A stretch of 64,000 nt of DNA from Paenibacillus thermotolerans. Its GTDB lineage: Bacteria; Bacillota; Bacilli; Paenibacillales; YIM-B00363. The position numbers were made by a program, and so were the translations under genes. A model generated the notes under the pieces. It worked only from the letters and a program-made list of their open reading frames with translations, ran no database searches and was not told the DNA's origin. The DNA lies in assembly GCF_028745515.1 (NCBI RefSeq), contig NZ_JAQZSG010000022.1, forward strand, positions 1 through 64,000, written 5' to 3'. Of this stretch, positions 52,419-61,036 are shown one piece after another; positions within the stretch are counted from its first letter, which is position 1; each line of letters begins with the position of its first letter.

Positions 52419-55142
52419 ATGAAAACACCGCACAAACATTTGAAAGTACTGACTTCCGCAGCTCTCGGAATTTCATTGCTCAGCGGGGGAATCGCGCCGA
52501 ATGCGATGGCGGCGGAGACGCCGGCCGTTACGGCAGGCGCGGCGGCAGACGAATTGAAGGTAACGTTTCCGGACGTCCCCGCGAACCACTGGGCTCGCAG
52601 CCATGTCGCCAAGCTGGCCGCAAGCAAAATCGTGAAAGGCTACGACGACGGCACGTTCGGCCCGAATAAAAACGTGACCCAACAGGAAGCCGTCGTCATG
52701 GCGGTCCGCATGATGGGACTCGAGGATGAGGCGCTGGCCGACGACCGGACGGTCGTGCTCGGTTTTGATGTAGACCCGTTCTTCAGACCTTATGTCGTGA
52801 AAGCATTGGAAGAAAGAATGCTGAACCTCGGCGAAGAGACGCAAGCCGCCGCTTCCGGCGATTCCAGCCTCGGCTGGGGAAGACGACCGGCATCCCGCGA
52901 ATGGCTTGCCCGCTTAGTGATCCGCGCCATTGGCAAGGACGGTGAAGCGGCATCCGCCGGAACGCCGGCATTCGCCGACGCATCCAAAATTTCGGCCGGG
53001 TCCGCAGGCTTCGTCAGGCTGGCGGTCGATTTAGGAATCGTTACCGGCTTTAAAGAGGATAATACGTTCCGACCTGGCGAGCCGGTTACCCGCGCGCAAA
53101 TCGCCACCTTCCTCTCCCGCGCGGACCAATATATTCCGGAGCAGCCGGGAGTGGCGTCGGGTTACGTTACGGCGGCAAGCGGCGGAACCATTCAACTGCG
53201 TACGTACGACAATCAGGTGAAGACGTTCGCCGTTTCTCCGTCCGCGTTGTTCTTCAATGCTTCGGGAGCGCCCGTCACGGCCGCCGATCTGAAGACGTAT
53301 CAAAAAGTGAAACTGATCGAGCAAAACAATACGGCATATTACGTTGAGATTGTGAGCGATCCGGTGCAGCTGGAGACGTTCGAAGGCAAGGTGTCGGACG
53401 TATCGATCGCCAATATGTCGATTACGATTTCCGGGGCGAACGGCTCAAGCCAATACAAGCTTGCATCGAACGTTGCGGTTGTGAACGAAGGCGGCGCCGG
53501 CGTAAACTTGGGCGATATTACGAAGGAAAGCACCTTGCGGCTTCAGCGACTGCCGGGGACGACCGACATTTCCAACATTACGGTGCTGAAGCTTGCTTTC
53601 AATAAGACGGACGAAGGCGTCATCCAGTCGATAGACACCGCAAACCGGACGGTTTCCATTAAGCCTACCAGCGGCTCCGCGGTAGAAACGTATCCGATAT
53701 CCGCCGGCGCAGCGCTTCAATTGAAGGGTCAGCCGCTTGCCGATCTCGCCGGTTTGAATGTCGGAGATACGGTTGCGTACGAAGTGCTGGACAGCACGGC
53801 TGTATCGCTTAATGTCGTGAAGCAGAAGTTTGTGACGTTGAATGTCGAAGTTAGAGGCGTTGATCCTGAATTCATTACCTATGTGGATGCCAATAATACC
53901 CTCGGCGTGAAAGCTTTGTCCAAGACGGTAACCGTCAATATTAACGGTCTCGACCGTGCGGTGTTGTCCGACTTGCAAAAAGGCGATCGCGTGCAGCTGA
54001 CGATTAACGGCGACACCGACAGCGTCGAGAAAATTTCGGTGTTTGGGCGCGAAGTATCGGATTTGAAGCAGGCAACGATCATCATTTTCGATGCCGCAAA
54101 GAAATATATACTGGTTGAACAAGAAACAGAGGGCGTACAAAAATACAACATTTCGGATCGGACCGAATTTTTGCTTGACGGCAGCCCGATGGCCAGCAAC
54201 CAATATGCCACGTATTTGCAGGCAGGACGGAAGGTCAATTTGACCGTTTCCGATCAAAATCTGGTTCGCTTGAACGTCGTGACGAAGGCGGAAGGCAAAG
54301 TGACCGCGATCAATACGACGACGCGAACGATTTCGATGGAGACGAAGACGGGTGAAAAGCTGACGCTCACTTACTTCGGCATTCCGTCCATCGACATTCC
54401 GAAGAAAACGGGCGAGACGATTAACGATATCGGTGTCGGCACCCAAGTGTTCGTAACGATGGACAACTCGTTAACGTATGTGCTCCATATTCAAGTGAAG
54501 AAATCGTACGTATATACGCTCACCTCGATCGATGCGACGACGCGGAAGCTGAACGTCGTAGACGGCGAGAATGTGGCGTCCGCCATACCGCTGACGACGA
54601 CCACGCCGATTTTGAACGCCGAAGGAAAAACGACGACGCTCGCAGCGCTGAAAGTCGGCGAACCGGTTGTCGTAACGTATATGGGCGAGTCGATTCAGTC
54701 GGTGTCCTTGCCCAGCGCTTTCCGAGGCACGATTACCGCTTTTGACGTATTTTCCGGCAAGCTTACGGTGAAGGACTATAACAACACTTCCCGCGATTAT
54801 AATGTGGCGGACGGCGTGAACGTCGAGCTGAACGACAAAATCAGCACCAGCCTGTCGGCCATGAAGGTCGGCGACCGGGTGCAGGTCGTAGTGGACGGCA
54901 CGGGAATTCCTTATGTATGGGTTGCGAGCGGCTCCGTGCGCGTTTTCAACTCCTATGACGCGGCGAAAAACCAAATCACGTTCAAAGTGGCGAACTTGTC
55001 CGAACAAAAAACGTACAACGTCGATCCTTATGTGTACCTTCATTCGACGGACGGCAGCGTCGTGGCGCTCAGCCGATTGAAAGAGAACGACAAGGTGACG
55101 ATCTACGTCATCGACGGGAAAATCGTAGAGTTATTGAAATAG
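52419..55142 (+). CDS. SLH-domain surface protein with repeated beta domains
   Basis: A 907-residue exported protein. Signal peptide about 1-33. SLH modules at about residues 48-105 (FPDVPANHWARSHV, GYDDGTFGP), a weaker second one at about 110-175 and a third at about 185-240 (GFKEDNTFRPGEPVTRAQ) anchor it to secondary cell-wall polymer. The rest is a chain of small beta-rich repeats about 65-90 residues long with alternating Thr/Val/Lys-rich strands and GDRVQ or VGDTV turns. ATG 52419 follows GGAGAGGAG. It lies 33 bases after the amidase gene and may be cotranscribed. Confidence 0.92.
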   Translation: MKTPHKHLKVLTSAALGISLLSGGIAPNAMAAETPAVTAGAAADELKVTFPDVPANHWARSHVAKLAASKIVKGYDDGTFGPNKNVTQQEAVVMAVRMMGLEDEALADDRTVVLGFDVDPFFRPYVVKALEERMLNLGEETQAAASGDSSLGWGRRPASREWLARLVIRAIGKDGEAASAGTPAFADASKISAGSAGFVRLAVDLGIVTGFKEDNTFRPGEPVTRAQIATFLSRADQYIPEQPGVASGYVTAASGGTIQLRTYDNQVKTFAVSPSALFFNASGAPVTAADLKTYQKVKLIEQNNTAYYVEIVSDPVQLETFEGKVSDVSIANMSITISGANGSSQYKLASNVAVVNEGGAGVNLGDITKESTLRLQRLPGTTDISNITVLKLAFNKTDEGVIQSIDTANRTVSIKPTSGSAVETYPISAGAALQLKGQPLADLAGLNVGDTVAYEVLDSTAVSLNVVKQKFVTLNVEVRGVDPEFITYVDANNTLGVKALSKTVTVNINGLDRAVLSDLQKGDRVQLTINGDTDSVEKISVFGREVSDLKQATIIIFDAAKKYILVEQETEGVQKYNISDRTEFLLDGSPMASNQYATYLQAGRKVNLTVSDQNLVRLNVVTKAEGKVTAINTTTRTISMETKTGEKLTLTYFGIPSIDIPKKTGETINDIGVGTQVFVTMDNSLTYVLHIQVKKSYVYTLTSIDATTRKLNVVDGENVASAIPLTTTTPILNAEGKTTTLAALKVGEPVVVTYMGESIQSVSLPSAFRGTITAFDVFSGKLTVKDYNNTSRDYNVADGVNVELNDKISTSLSAMKVGDRVQVVVDGTGIPYVWVASGSVRVFNSYDAAKNQITFKVANLSEQKTYNVDPYVYLHSTDGSVVALSRLKENDKVTIYVIDGKIVELLK

Positions 55143-55153
55143 CCTGAGCGGCT

Positions 55154-55208
55154 CACCCGTGATTGCGGCTTTGTTTATCCGCCTTCACGGGTGTATTTTA
55201 TTTTTGTA
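55154..55208 (+). terminator. Terminator after the SLH gene
   Basis: CACCCGTG and CACGGGTG pair, enclosing a GCGG-CCGC stem, followed by TATTTTATTTTTG. Confidence 0.75.
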
Positions 55209-55299
55209 ACATTTCGGACAAGTTATCCGTTGAATTGCGGCCCGCTTTTCGATAAACTTTTTTAGTATGGTCAATGGCCGGAAGGAGGGCGAAATACAA

Positions 55300-56004
55300 G
55301 TGAACAAACAACAGGTTAGAGAAATACTAGATACGGTTGCTTCCATGTTTCCGGATGCTCATTGCGAGCTTCATCATTCGAATGCGTTCGAATTGACGAT
55401 CGCCGTTCTGCTCTCGGCGCAATGTACGGATGAGACGGTAAACAAGGTAACGGCCGGCCTGTTTCAAAAATATAAAACTCCGGAAGACTATTTGGCCGTA
55501 CCGCTGGAGGAGCTCGAGAGCGACATTAAGCGTATCGGCTTATTCCGAAATAAGGCGAAGCATATACGCGAATTGTGCCGCATGCTGCTGGAGCATTACG
55601 GCGGCGAAATTCCCGAGGCGCACGAGGAGCTGGTCAAGCTCCCCGGCGTCGGACGAAAAACGGCCAACGTCGTCGTTTCCAATGCGTTCGGAGTGCCTGC
55701 GATTGCCGTCGATACGCATGTGGAGCGTGTCAGCAAGCGCCTCGGCTTGGCGGGCAGGGACGATTCCGTGCTCGAGGTCGAGAAGAAGCTGATGAACAAG
55801 GTGCCGAAGGAACAATGGACGCAGACGCATCATCGTCTCATCTTCTTGGGAAGATATCATTGCAAAGCGCAAAACCCGAAGTGCGGCGATTGTCCTTTGC
55901 TGATGATGTGCCGAGAAGGCAAGAAACGTATGAAACCGGCCGCAAACAGGAAGAATAAGGAACAAACTAGAAAAAGGGCGGGCGTCAGCAGCTCGGCAGA
56001 CTAA
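55300..56004 (+). CDS. nth: Endonuclease III
   Basis: Nth removes oxidised pyrimidines and cuts the abasic site. About 234 residues from GTG 55300 (AAGGAGGGCG 11 bases upstream). The helix-hairpin-helix with catalytic Lys is LPGVGRKTANVV near residue 116, the catalytic Asp is in AVDTHVERV near 140, and the iron-sulfur cluster ligands are the four Cys spaced C-x6-C-x2-C-x5-C near 191-207. The C-terminus has an extra basic tail of about 20 residues. In B. subtilis nth directly follows dnaD; here they are separated by the long accessory stretch 29567-55142. Confidence 0.96.
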   Translation: MNKQQVREILDTVASMFPDAHCELHHSNAFELTIAVLLSAQCTDETVNKVTAGLFQKYKTPEDYLAVPLEELESDIKRIGLFRNKAKHIRELCRMLLEHYGGEIPEAHEELVKLPGVGRKTANVVVSNAFGVPAIAVDTHVERVSKRLGLAGRDDSVLEVEKKLMNKVPKEQWTQTHHRLIFLGRYHCKAQNPKCGDCPLLMMCREGKKRMKPAANRKNKEQTRKRAGVSSSAD

Positions 56005-56020
56005 GAGGTGGAGAAAGAAC

Positions 56021-56302
56021 ATGAAGTGCATTTCCGTTTACACCAACGATTTTGAACGATTCTCCGATATTTACGATAAGGTGCTCAGCACGAAGCTGTC
56101 CCAGGACGAAGAAACCGAAGTCGAGGGCGTCATGGTCAGCGAGTCCGGCGATGTGCCGGAGCATTACGTGGACCGGATGCGGTCCAAGCGCGATGTCGTC
56201 GTCATGAAGGAGAAGGGCAGAGATATTACGATATTGCAGCACGGCGAATTGTTTGAAATTTTGCTGCCGGATCCGGCTGCGAAGGAAGCGGTACAATCTT
56301 AA
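56021..56302 (+). CDS. Small conserved-looking protein of unknown function
   Basis: A 93-residue acidic soluble protein with alternating strands and helices: an N-terminal strand and helix (MKCISVYTNDFERF), a central acidic loop, and two C-terminal strands. GAGGTGGAGAAAG precedes the ATG, 16 bases after nth, so it is probably cotranscribed with nth. A terminator follows. I do not recognise the family. Confidence 0.8.
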   Translation: MKCISVYTNDFERFSDIYDKVLSTKLSQDEETEVEGVMVSESGDVPEHYVDRMRSKRDVVVMKEKGRDITILQHGELFEILLPDPAAKEAVQS

Positions 56303-56318
56303 TATGCTTCAGATGGTG

Positions 56319-56344
56319 CTCCGTCTTTTTGGCGGAGTTTTTTT
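56319..56344 (+). terminator. Intrinsic terminator after the nth unit
   Basis: CTCCGTC and GGCGGAG form a 7-bp stem (one GU) around TTTTT, followed by seven T. Confidence 0.88.
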
Positions 56345-56691
56345 GTGTTTACACCAACTTGCACACGGAATCCCCCCTTCTAACACAAAGCTCGAATATT
56401 TGATTATGGAAAAAGGTTGTTCATTAACGGTAGCGAGTTGGTTATATAAAGGGGAAAATGAGGCGGTCGGCCGGGGTATATGGAAAAAGTATGTTCATAA
56501 TCGGTCGTTTGAGCAATCTGTCATGAACACACTTTTACCATAACGGTTGGTTGGGGCAGGGAGTACGTAGGAATGAAGGAAGTCGCAGAACAAAACATAG
56601 ACAGCAGGTTGCCATAATGGTGTAGGGGAAAGAGACAAGGAAGCAGCACACACGCGATTGGCTTCACAGCCGCATGATCGACTGGGAGCGA

Positions 56692-57040
56692 CGGAATAAG
56701 GATGTGAGACTTCACTATGTTGAGTTCGCGGTGCGGATATCGGTAATAGTGGGATGGGTGAAACTTCGCTATTCGGTCGTGCTGCCGCAATATCGGCTCG
56801 CAGCGCCGGAATAAGAATGTGGGACTTCACTATTTTGAATTCGCGGGGCGGAAAACGGGGAATAGTGAGGTGAAACTTCGCTATTTCGGCCGTGACGCCG
56901 CAATATCGGCTCGGAGCGCCGAAATAAGAATGTGGGACTTCACTATTTTGAGTCCGCGGGGCGAAAATCGGGGAATAATGCGGTGAAACTTCGCTATTTC
57001 GGACGTGCCGCCTCAATATCGGCTCGGAGCATAAGGATGT
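56692..57040. repeat. Tandem array of about 3.1 units of 107-115 bp
   Basis: Units start at 56692, 56807 and 56920, with a partial unit from about 57027. Each opens with CGGAATAAGRATGTGRGACTT and has a second half starting GGAATAGTG...GAAACTTCGCTATT, so each unit is itself two diverged halves of about 55 bp. The minus-strand open frame across it only reflects the repeat. The 56345-56691 part holds no gene I can support. Confidence 0.85.
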
Positions 57041-57135
57041 GAGAATCGGCGTTGCAGTTTTCATGTTCCTAGAGGCGCATTGTGCGTTATAATGAGTTTT
57101 ATGTGTTTCTTACCATTCTAGGGGTTGAGGGGTTC

Positions 57136-60100
57136 ATGAACAATAGAGAGAGTTTGTTGCGAGAGTTGGAGGAGCTGAACAAAGCGCTGCTTTCCGCGGG
57201 GGATACGGCGACGGCCGAGAAGGCGAGAGCACTGGCGGACAAAGTGCGGGAAGGCACGTTCTATATGGCGCTATGTGGGCATTTTTCCGCGGGGAAATCG
57301 AGCTTGATCAACCGAATTTGCCGGGCGGAGCTGCTTCCGTCAAGCCCGATTCCGACAAGCGCGAACGTCGTATCGATCCATAACGGGCCTTCCGAGGCCG
57401 TCATCGTTTATCGAGACGGGACAAGCGCGCATATCCCGATCGTAGAAGTGCCGAAATATGCGAAGAACGGCCAAGAAGTGGAGAGCGTGGAGCTGAGGCA
57501 CCCGATCTCTTTCCTGGGCGATCACGCTGCGCTGCTGGATACGCCGGGGGTCGATTCGACCGACGACGCGCACCAGATGGCGACGGAATCGGCGCTGCAT
57601 TTGGCGGATTTGGTCATATACGTCATGGATTACAACCATGTACTTTCGGAAATGAACATGGAGTTTGCGAAGCGTCTCACGGACCTCGGCAAGCCGCTCG
57701 TACTGGTCGTGAACCAAATCGATAAGCACCGCGAAGCGGAGGTGCCGTTCGGCGCGTTCCGTGACGGAGTGACGGATGCGTTTGCCGCGTGGGGCGTGCA
57801 TCCCGCGGCTGCGTTCTATACGACGCTCAAAGCGCCGGAGCACCCGCACAACGAGCTGGGGCTGCTCCGCAGCTGGCTGCGCGCTACGGTGCTTCGCGGG
57901 GAGCAGCTGGGGCTGCGCGGAGCGGCGTCGGCGGCGCTGCGGCTCACAGAAGAGCATGCGGCTTACGTCGCTTCGCTGAACGAGGAGCGGAAGGCGGAGC
58001 TGCGCGAGCTGGCGGCGACCGACGAGGCGCAGACGTTCGCCTCGCGGTTCGAGGAGCTCAGCCGCGAGCTCAACCGCCGAACGCAGCTGCGTCACAACGC
58101 TGTGGAGCTTGTAAGGGCGGAAGCGGCGAAGATTGCGCAGAACGCCAATCTGACGCCTGCGGCAACGCGCGATCTCGCGCACGCTTTCTTGGAAAGCCGC
58201 CAAAGCGGGTTTAAGGTCGGGCTGCTGTTTACCGCTGCGAAGACGGAAGAGGAGCGGAAACGGCGATTAGAGGCGTTTCATGCCGATTTCCGGGAGCAGG
58301 TGACGGCGCAGCTTGTGTGGCACGTGCGAAGCCTGCTGAAGCGGACGGCGGAGGAACTCGGCCTTGCCGGGGACGAAGCGGCGCAGCGGCTCATCGAAGG
58401 CGTCGACGCGGAGGTGACGCCGGAATGGCTGCTCGGCATGGTGCGGCCGGGCGCTGTGCTGTCGGGCGAATATACGCTGAACTTCGCCAAGGAAATCGCC
58501 GAAGCCGTACGGCAGAGCGTGCGCAAGGCGGCGACCGCTGCTGCCGAAGCGCTCGTTGAGGCTGCGGCTGCGGCGCACGCAGCCGAGGAAGACCAGCTGC
58601 GCGCCGAGCTCGCGCAGCTGAACGCGCAGCTCGCACATGTGCGCGAGCTGGAGAAATTGGAGGCGGCGGAACGCGCCTCCGCGCAAGCGTTGGCGGCGAG
58701 CCTGAGCGCCGCCGCAAACCTCGTCCGGGAACCGGCGCAGTTCCCGGACCCGTCCCTCCTCCAGGCGGAGCCGGAGGAGGAAACGGCCGCGCCGCATGAC
58801 GGCATGCGGCGCGCAACCGCAGGCGTGCCGCCGCTCGCCGCCGTCACGGCGGAGGCGGAGCGCGGCGGCGCCGCCGCGCAAGAGCCCGACGCGTCCCCGC
58901 AGGACGGGACGCGCAGCTTCCGCGGGCGGCTGCAGGCCGCCGCGAACGCGCTGGACGACGCGGCCGGCGTCGTCGATACGATCGCGCCGCTCGCCGCTTC
59001 GGCTCGGACGCTGCGCGACAAAGCGCGGCGCATGCGCGACCAGCGCTTTACCGCCGCACTGTTCGGCGCCTTCAGCGCGGGCAAATCATCCTTCGCCAAC
59101 GCGCTGCTAGGCGAAGACGCGCTTCCCGTGTCGCCGAACCCGACGACGGCGTCCATTAATACCGTCGTGCCTCCGAACGATGAATGGCCGCACGGCATCG
59201 CCCGCGTCTTTCTGAAGCCGCGCGCCTCCGTGCTGGAGGACATTGCGCATTCGCTGCGCACGCTCGGCTTCGAGCCGGCGGAGGGGGAGAGCATCGTACC
59301 GTTCCTCCGCAAGACGATGGGTAAAACGCACGGCGAATTGAGCGACAACATCCCCCCGGGCGGAAAACCGCATGTGGCGTTCCTTCGTGCCGTTACCGAC
59401 GGGTGGGACGAGGCGGAGCCGTTCCTCGGCACGGAGCTCCGAGCCGACCGGGATACGTTCCGCGCATACGTTGCGGAAGAGAAAAAATCGGCGTTCGTCG
59501 ATAAAATCGAGCTGTATTACGAATCGCCGCTATCGAAGCAAGGGGTGACGCTGGTCGATACACCCGGCGCTGACTCGATCAACGCCCGTCACACCGGGGT
59601 GGCGTTCAACTATATAAAGAATGCCGACGCGATTTTTTTCGTCACATATTATAATCATGCGTTCTCCCGCGCGGACCGGCAGTTTCTGGAGCAGCTCGGC
59701 CGCGTGAAGGACGCCATGGAGCTCGACAAAATGTTTTTCATCGTCAACGCGGCGGACCTCGCCTCTTCGGCGGAGGAGCTGCAGGACGTATTGAACCATG
59801 TCCGGGACAATTTAACGGCATTCGGCATACGGAATCCAAGGCTGTTCCCGGTATCGTCATTGCAAGCGCTCGAGGCGAAGCGGAACCAAAGCCCCGATCA
59901 GCTGGCGCACTCCGGCATGGCCGCTTTCGAGCAAGCGTTCGGCCGATTTGCCGGCGAGGAGCTCGCGGCGCTTGCCTTCCGGTCGGCGGAGGGCGAGCTT
60001 AGACGCACGCTGTCGCTGCTGCATTCGCTGATCGAAGCCGCCCGCACCGGCGAGGAAGAACGATCCGCGGCGCTTGCGAAGCTGTCCGCCGACGAGCAAG

Positions 60101-60837
60101 CGGCGATCGACCGGGTCCGGGCAGAAAGCGTGCAGCCCGAATTGCAAGCGGCCGCGAAGGAAATTGCGGAGCAGTTTTATTATATTAAACAGCGCGTCAT
60201 GTTCCGCTTCGGCGAATGGTACGGCGCAAGCTTCAACCCGTCCTCTTTGCGGGAAGATAAAGGAGACAGCAAAGAATCGCTTGCCTGGGCGTGGAGAGAT
60301 TTGTCGGACTACATCGGCAAAGAGCTGGAAAACGAGACGCTGGCGGTTACGGTTCGGATGGAACGTTTTATCAATGGAGCCTTGGAGCGTACGTTCGAAC
60401 GGTGGACGGCCGACATCCGCAAGCGGATTCCTTCCTTCGATCCGGGGTCGTGGGAGCCGTATACGTTCGCAACTCCGTCCTCGGCCTTCAAATGGTCCGC
60501 AGAGGAAGCGGATATGAAGCTGCTGAAGCAGCACTACAAGAGCGCCAAGCATTTCTTCGAAGGAGCGGGCCGCAAGGAATTGAAGGAAGCGCTGGAGCGC
60601 AGATGGCAGGAGCCGATCGCCGCGGCGCTGGAGGAAGCACGGCGAAGCTTCGAGGAATGGTATGCGGAGGCGGTTCAAACCGCGTTGGGCGACTGCAAGG
60701 AGAAGGCGGAAACGCTCGTCACGGAAGCGGCCGGCGGCATCCGCACCGCGCTGAGCGAAGTGTGGAACTTGCCCGACCTGGAGGCGAGGGACAGGCAATT
60801 ATCGGACATTTTCACAGCTTTCGAGGAAATGGCATAA
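57136..60837 (+). CDS. dynA: Double dynamin-like GTPase (DynA type)
   Basis: A 1233-residue protein with two dynamin-like halves, the layout of B. subtilis DynA (YpbR). GTPase 1: P-loop GHFSAGKSSL near residue 48, DTPGVDST near 135, NQID near 194. GTPase 2: GAFSAGKSSFANALLG near 643, DTPGADSI near 808, and VNAAD near 871 in place of the usual (N/T)KxD. Long helical stalks follow each domain, with an Ala/Glu-rich coiled-coil at about 460-540. Such proteins tether and fuse membranes and help cells withstand membrane damage or phage. GAGGGG precedes ATG 57136; a terminator follows. Confidence 0.92.
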   Translation: MNNRESLLRELEELNKALLSAGDTATAEKARALADKVREGTFYMALCGHFSAGKSSLINRICRAELLPSSPIPTSANVVSIHNGPSEAVIVYRDGTSAHIPIVEVPKYAKNGQEVESVELRHPISFLGDHAALLDTPGVDSTDDAHQMATESALHLADLVIYVMDYNHVLSEMNMEFAKRLTDLGKPLVLVVNQIDKHREAEVPFGAFRDGVTDAFAAWGVHPAAAFYTTLKAPEHPHNELGLLRSWLRATVLRGEQLGLRGAASAALRLTEEHAAYVASLNEERKAELRELAATDEAQTFASRFEELSRELNRRTQLRHNAVELVRAEAAKIAQNANLTPAATRDLAHAFLESRQSGFKVGLLFTAAKTEEERKRRLEAFHADFREQVTAQLVWHVRSLLKRTAEELGLAGDEAAQRLIEGVDAEVTPEWLLGMVRPGAVLSGEYTLNFAKEIAEAVRQSVRKAATAAAEALVEAAAAAHAAEEDQLRAELAQLNAQLAHVRELEKLEAAERASAQALAASLSAAANLVREPAQFPDPSLLQAEPEEETAAPHDGMRRATAGVPPLAAVTAEAERGGAAAQEPDASPQDGTRSFRGRLQAAANALDDAAGVVDTIAPLAASARTLRDKARRMRDQRFTAALFGAFSAGKSSFANALLGEDALPVSPNPTTASINTVVPPNDEWPHGIARVFLKPRASVLEDIAHSLRTLGFEPAEGESIVPFLRKTMGKTHGELSDNIPPGGKPHVAFLRAVTDGWDEAEPFLGTELRADRDTFRAYVAEEKKSAFVDKIELYYESPLSKQGVTLVDTPGADSINARHTGVAFNYIKNADAIFFVTYYNHAFSRADRQFLEQLGRVKDAMELDKMFFIVNAADLASSAEELQDVLNHVRDNLTAFGIRNPRLFPVSSLQALEAKRNQSPDQLAHSGMAAFEQAFGRFAGEELAALAFRSAEGELRRTLSLLHSLIEAARTGEEERSAALAKLSADEQAAIDRVRAESVQPELQAAAKEIAEQFYYIKQRVMFRFGEWYGASFNPSSLREDKGDSKESLAWAWRDLSDYIGKELENETLAVTVRMERFINGALERTFERWTADIRKRIPSFDPGSWEPYTFATPSSAFKWSAEEADMKLLKQHYKSAKHFFEGAGRKELKEALERRWQEPIAAALEEARRSFEEWYAEAVQTALGDCKEKAETLVTEAAGGIRTALSEVWNLPDLEARDRQLSDIFTAFEEMA

Positions 60838-60909
60838 AAAGATAACGATTTGGAACATTTTGAAGAAATGTACCTCCCCAAACCGCAGATGTGCCAAATA
60901 CGGCAAAAT

Positions 60910-60938
60910 CTCCCCCGATTCGGGGGAGTTTCCTTTTT
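60910..60938. terminator. Intrinsic terminator after dynA
   Basis: CTCCCCCGA and TCGGGGGAG form a 9-bp stem with a very small loop, followed by TTTCCTTTTT. The AAAA on the other side would allow some action on the minus strand. Confidence 0.85.
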
Positions 60939-60965
60939 GAATGTTCTTACCTCCGATGCTAAACT
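60937..60965 (+). promoter_or_regulatory. Possible promoter of the ABC exporter pair
   Basis: TTGAAT (60937) and TAAACT (60960) are 17 bases apart. It starts inside the T-run of the terminator; transcription would begin about 65 bases before the ABC start. Confidence 0.5.
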
Positions 60966-61036
60966 GCATAAAGACTTTAATAACCGTAATGAAACAAGAG
61001 CTCGGAGTAAAAACGCGCGGGAGGGAAACCCACTAC

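Noticed and set aside
56253-56543. Plus-strand frame of 96 codons after the nth unit
   Set aside because: It starts inside the preceding gene in another frame and crosses a strong terminator.
56495-57064. Minus-strand frame with repeated Asn-Ser-Glu-Val segments
   Set aside because: The protein repeats are only the translation of the 115-bp DNA repeat; no ribosome site or recognisable fold.
58278-59432. Long minus-strand open frame opposite dynA
   Set aside because: Ser/Ala-rich antisense reading of a GC-rich coding region; dynA has all motifs on the plus strand.
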